Positions 20,473 to 23,261 of a DNA stretch of 23,261 nucleotides are shown here, piece by piece (position 1 is the first letter of the stretch; each line of letters begins with the position of its first letter). The notes beneath the pieces were generated by a model that was not told the DNA's origin, did no database searches, and saw nothing but the letters and a program-made list of their open reading frames with translations. Source of the stretch: DAIMZM01 sp036733985 (GTDB lineage Bacteria; Bacillota; Dehalobacteriia; UBA4068); NCBI GenBank assembly GCA_036733985.1, contig DAIMZM010000031.1, positions 1 through 23,261 of the forward strand. The letters are read 5' to 3'. A program made the position numbers and the translations under genes.

Positions 20473-21150
20473 ATGGCGGAGCCGCTGGCAAAACTAAAAC
20501 AGGCCGGGGCCAAACTGGCGGCGCATAAACGCGCTGTGCTCTTGCTGCTGCTTCTGCTCTTTTTGGCTTTTGCCGCCGGCAGCGGTTACGGCCGCTATCT
20601 GGCCCCTCCAGGCCTGACGGAAAGCCCGGCAAACACAGAGCTGGAAAACAGGGGCGCAACAGCTCCGGCAGCGGCGGTTCCGGAAACAGCTGCGCCGGCA
20701 GCGGCGCTGCTGGCAGTGGATATCAAAGGCGCGGTGGCCGCCCCGGGCCTCTATTGGCTGGCGGAGGGCAGCCGGGTCAACGACGCCCTGGCCCTGGCCG
20801 GGCTGCTGCCGGAAGCGGATACGGATCTGCTGAATCTGGCTGCCCGGCTCAACGACGGCCAGCAGCTGGTGGTGCCGTATCTCAGCCTGGATGAAGACCT
20901 GCGCCAGCAGCGCTTCAGCGGCCTGGCCGCCCAGAGCGGCGAAGCCACTGCCAACGGGCTGATCAACCTGAACCAGGCCGGCCTGACGGAGCTGACGGCC
21001 CTGCCCGGCATCGGCCAGGTCAAAGGCCAGGCCATCATCACTTACCGGGAACAGCAGGGCGGCTTCACCAGTGTGGAGCAGCTGCTCTCGGTGCCAGGTA
21101 TTGGCGAAGCCACCTTGGCCCAATTGCGGGATTTGGTCTGTGTGGACTAG
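20473..21150 (+). CDS. comEA: Competence protein ComEA, DNA receptor
   Basis: This 225-residue protein has a basic N-terminus, one membrane helix (about 20-41), an Ala/Pro-rich linker, a SLBB domain (about 78-137, with VDIKGAVAAPGLYWL and GSRVNDALALAGG-like LLPEAD) and a C-terminal double helix-hairpin-helix DNA-binding domain (162-225, with INLNQAGLTELTALPGIG and LLSVPGIG). This is the standard ComEA layout. It binds double-stranded DNA outside the membrane and passes it to ComEC. It starts 8 bases after the DUF3006 stop, with GAGG 7 bases upstream of the ATG, and its end overlaps comEC. Confidence 0.95.
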   Translation: MAEPLAKLKQAGAKLAAHKRAVLLLLLLLFLAFAAGSGYGRYLAPPGLTESPANTELENRGATAPAAAVPETAAPAAALLAVDIKGAVAAPGLYWLAEGSRVNDALALAGLLPEADTDLLNLAARLNDGQQLVVPYLSLDEDLRQQRFSGLAAQSGEATANGLINLNQAGLTELTALPGIGQVKGQAIITYREQQGGFTSVEQLLSVPGIGEATLAQLRDLVCVD

Positions 21151-23261
21151 ACGGACAACGCTGAATCCCACCCTGTCCCTGCCCGGCCCTTTGCAAGGCC
21201 GTCCTTTGCTGTGGCTGCTCCTGGCCATGACGGCCGGCATCCTCCTGGCCCATTGGCTGCGGCCCGGCTTAAACCTGGCCCTGGCCCTGCTGATCCTCAG
21301 CGGGGTCTTGGCAGCCTATTGCCTGTTCCGGAATGCCAAACCCCTGCCGGCGCTTTTGCTCTCCGCCGCGCTGCTGGGGCTTTACTTATGCGCCGGGCAG
21401 CAGGCGGCCCTGGACGCCTGGCCCTGCGCGGACGCGGAACAGGTGACGCTGGAAGGCCGGGTGATGGGCGCGGCCGTTCCCAAGGAGGATGGGACCTACC
21501 GCCTGCTGCTGCAGGTGGAAAGCCTGAACAACCAGGCCCTGGCCACAGCCCCGGTTTATGTTTACGCTGAAGGGGCTTTGCCCCGGGCCGGGAGCCGGAT
21601 TCAGGTCCAGGGGGAATGCTTCCAGCCCCGGCTGCCAGGGAATCCCCAGGCCTTTGATTATCAGACCTATTTATCATACCAGGGCATCGCCGGTTCTGTC
21701 AGCGCCTATTACGGCGGCGAAGTGCTGCTGTTGGAAGCAGGGCCCCGCTTCAGCCTGGGCCAATTAGGGGCCTGGTTCCGGCAAAAGCTGCTCATTGCGG
21801 CAATCGGCATGGATCCCACCAGGAAAGCCCTGGCCTTGGGGGTCTTCCTGGGGGATAAGGCAGGCCTGGACTACCGGATGTCCAATACCTTAGGCCTGGC
21901 CGGCATGCTCCACGCCTTTGCCGTCTCCGGCCTGAACGTGGGCTTTATCGTGGCCTTTGCCCTGCTGCTGCTGGGCGGGGGTTACAGGAAGCGCAAGGCC
22001 AGGCTGGCGGTGATCCTGGCCCTGCTGCTGCTCTATATCGCCATGACCGGCGCGGCCGCCTCCATTGTCCGGGCCGCCCTGATGGCCCTGACCCTGCTGC
22101 TGGCCCAGGCCCTGGACGAGCCGGGGGACGGCGTCAGCGCCCTGGCCTTTTCCGCCCTGATCATCCTGGCCTTCAAGCCTCTATGGCTGCTGGACCCGGG
22201 TTTTCAGCTGAGTTATGCCGCCGTGCTGGGCATCCTTATCTATTACCCGGCTTTCCAGAAGCTGCTGCGGTCCTGGCCCCGGCTGCTCCGGGACAGCTAT
22301 GCCGTGACCTGGGCCGCCACCCTGTTTACCCTGCCCCTGGTCAGCTATTATTTCTGGCATATCTCCTGGCTGGGCTGGCTGCCCGCGCCCCTGGTGGCCT
22401 GGGGGGTCGGCGCCGCGGTGCTGCTGGGCTTCGGCGGCGCTGTGCTGGCCATGTTCTGGCCCTATGCCGCTTCCCTGCTGCTGTCTGTCGCCGGCTGGCT
22501 GATGGAACTGCTGTACCGCCTGGCCCAGCAGCTTTTACGCTGGCCCGGGGCTGCCAGCGTCAGCGGCGCCCTGCCCCTCTGGCCGGTGGCCCTGATCCTG
22601 GCCCTGCTGCTGGCCCTGCCCCTGATCAAATGCCTGGGCCAGGGGAAGCGGCTGATTTTCGCCCTGCTGCTGTCCGTACTCTGCTTCAGCCTGTTCCCGA
22701 TCCTCAGCCATTGGCCCGCCCTGGCCTGGGAAAGGGAGACGCTGGCCAAAGCCGTGTTCCTGGATGTGGGCCAGGGGGACGCCTGCCTGGTGCAGACCAG
22801 GGACGGCTATACGGTGCTGATCGACGGCGGGGGCAGCAAAAGCAGCGGTGCGGTGGGGGAATATATCCTGCTGCCTTATTTGAAAAGCCAGGGTATTTCC
22901 AGCATCGACCTGATCGTCAGCAGCCATCCGGATCAGGATCATCTGGACGGCCTGATCTCGGCGCTGGAAAACCTGCCGGTAAGAACCCTGCTGACCGGGG
23001 ATTGCTGGCCGGAAGCTGGCCCGCAGGGAACCTTGCTGCAGGCAGCCCGGAGCAATGGCACAAAAACCGTTTTCACCGCCGCCGGGGACAATTATACCCT
23101 GGGCCGCTATTTGCGGCTGACCGTCTACAACCCGGCCCCTGAGGATTGGGCAACGGTTGGGGAGGGCAATAATTGTTCCCTGGTTTGCGAATTAAGCTGC
23201 GGCGATACGGATATCCTGTTTACCGGCGACGCGGCAGGCAGCGTCGCCGGTAAACAGGATA
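21140..23261 (+). CDS. comEC: Competence protein ComEC/Rec2, DNA channel, 3' truncated
   Basis: The frame is open from GTG 21140, overlapping the comEA stop by 11 bases, to the window edge (707 codons). Order of parts: two N-terminal membrane helices, the OB-like DUF4131 domain (about 95-200), the competence domain with HAFAVSGLNVGF and many helices (about 210-520), and the metallo-beta-lactamase domain beginning VFLDVGQGDACLV at about 539, with SHPDQDH (His596, Asp598, Asp600, His601) and a late LFTGDA. ComEC forms the membrane channel for single-stranded DNA uptake. The GTG start lacks a strong ribosome site and an ATG at 21227 is an alternative. The last 21 bases are the reverse complement of the sequence just before them, so the final residues are unreliable. 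Confidence 0.93.
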   Translation, partial: MWTRRTTLNPTLSLPGPLQGRPLLWLLLAMTAGILLAHWLRPGLNLALALLILSGVLAAYCLFRNAKPLPALLLSAALLGLYLCAGQQAALDAWPCADAEQVTLEGRVMGAAVPKEDGTYRLLLQVESLNNQALATAPVYVYAEGALPRAGSRIQVQGECFQPRLPGNPQAFDYQTYLSYQGIAGSVSAYYGGEVLLLEAGPRFSLGQLGAWFRQKLLIAAIGMDPTRKALALGVFLGDKAGLDYRMSNTLGLAGMLHAFAVSGLNVGFIVAFALLLLGGGYRKRKARLAVILALLLLYIAMTGAAASIVRAALMALTLLLAQALDEPGDGVSALAFSALIILAFKPLWLLDPGFQLSYAAVLGILIYYPAFQKLLRSWPRLLRDSYAVTWAATLFTLPLVSYYFWHISWLGWLPAPLVAWGVGAAVLLGFGGAVLAMFWPYAASLLLSVAGWLMELLYRLAQQLLRWPGAASVSGALPLWPVALILALLLALPLIKCLGQGKRLIFALLLSVLCFSLFPILSHWPALAWERETLAKAVFLDVGQGDACLVQTRDGYTVLIDGGGSKSSGAVGEYILLPYLKSQGISSIDLIVSSHPDQDHLDGLISALENLPVRTLLTGDCWPEAGPQGTLLQAARSNGTKTVFTAAGDNYTLGRYLRLTVYNPAPEDWATVGEGNNCSLVCELSCGDTDILFTGDAAGSVAGKQD
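23212..23261. repeat. Perfect 21-bp inverted repeat at the extreme right edge, likely fold-back artefact
   Basis: Bases 23212-23232 are the exact reverse complement of 23241-23261, with an 8-base loop GGCAGGCA. The right arm runs to the last base. The encoded tail after FTGDA no longer looks like ComEC, which suggests a chimeric contig end. Confidence 0.85.

Noticed and set aside
22183..23142. A 319-codon plus-strand frame within comEC.
   Set aside because: It is an out-of-frame reading of comEC, rich in Gly, Ala, Pro and Arg and with no membrane or catalytic motif. The true comEC frame is open throughout.

Overview
The window is GC-rich DNA with strong Shine-Dalgarno sites (AAGGAGG, AGGAGG), tRNA genes with encoded CCA ends, a comEA-comEC competence operon and a cysteine-rich protein resembling clostridial spore-surface proteins. 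Together these point to an anaerobic, probably spore-forming, high-GC Bacillota (Clostridia/Negativicutes-like). Species cannot be assigned from sequence alone. A perfect fold-back repeat at the right edge suggests that the window ends at a contig end.

Layout. (1) 1-1121, minus strand: hemW, with only its last codons missing. (2) 1122-1593: regulatory gap with a perfect TTGTTCC-N7-GGAACAA palindrome and a possible 29-codon ORF. (3) 1594-14870, plus strand: a catabolic cluster. It holds a YjiH/Gate-domain membrane protein, two complete three-subunit molybdenum hydroxylases of the xanthine dehydrogenase family (A: FAD, 2Fe-2S, Mo; B: Mo, FAD, 2Fe-2S), a cyclic-amide hydrolase (hydantoinase/allantoinase type), an M20 N-carbamoyl-amino-acid/allantoate amidohydrolase, an EamA transporter and an IclR-type regulator. 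A terminator-like hairpin separates the hydrolases from the transporter, and a strong terminator closes the cluster. (4) 15127-15474: cysteine-rich small protein with a 14-bp hairpin inside the gene, followed by five 11-bp tandem repeats. (5) 15668-16363, minus strand: a ComB-family phosphatase with its own promoter. (6) 16380-17277: decayed DNA with apparent remnants of a nucleoside hydrolase, an ABC-transporter ATPase C-terminus and an amidohydrolase start, plus two diverged copies of a hairpin-plus-terminator element. (7) 17278-18568: a CHAP-domain lysin-like protein and an AT-richer helical, ferritin-like protein. (8) 18721-19200, minus strand: a tRNA-His/Gln/Lys operon with promoter and terminator. 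(9) 19286-23261: secreted metallo-beta-lactamase-fold protein, DUF3006 protein, comEA and comEC (3' truncated).

How it may work. The central cluster reads as a route for an N-heterocycle. YjiH would import it, two Mo enzymes would hydroxylate it (electrons passing Moco to 2Fe-2S to FAD), the amidohydrolase would open the cyclic ureide or imide, and the M20 enzyme would strip the carbamoyl group as CO2 and ammonia. EamA would move a substrate or product, and the IclR protein would control expression, possibly through the palindrome at 1365-1385. No uricase, hydroxyisourate hydrolase, ygfK/ssnA, diaminopropionate lyase or Moco-maturation gene is present, so neither classical urate-allantoin degradation nor the described anaerobic urate pathway is fully encoded here. 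The substrate remains open.
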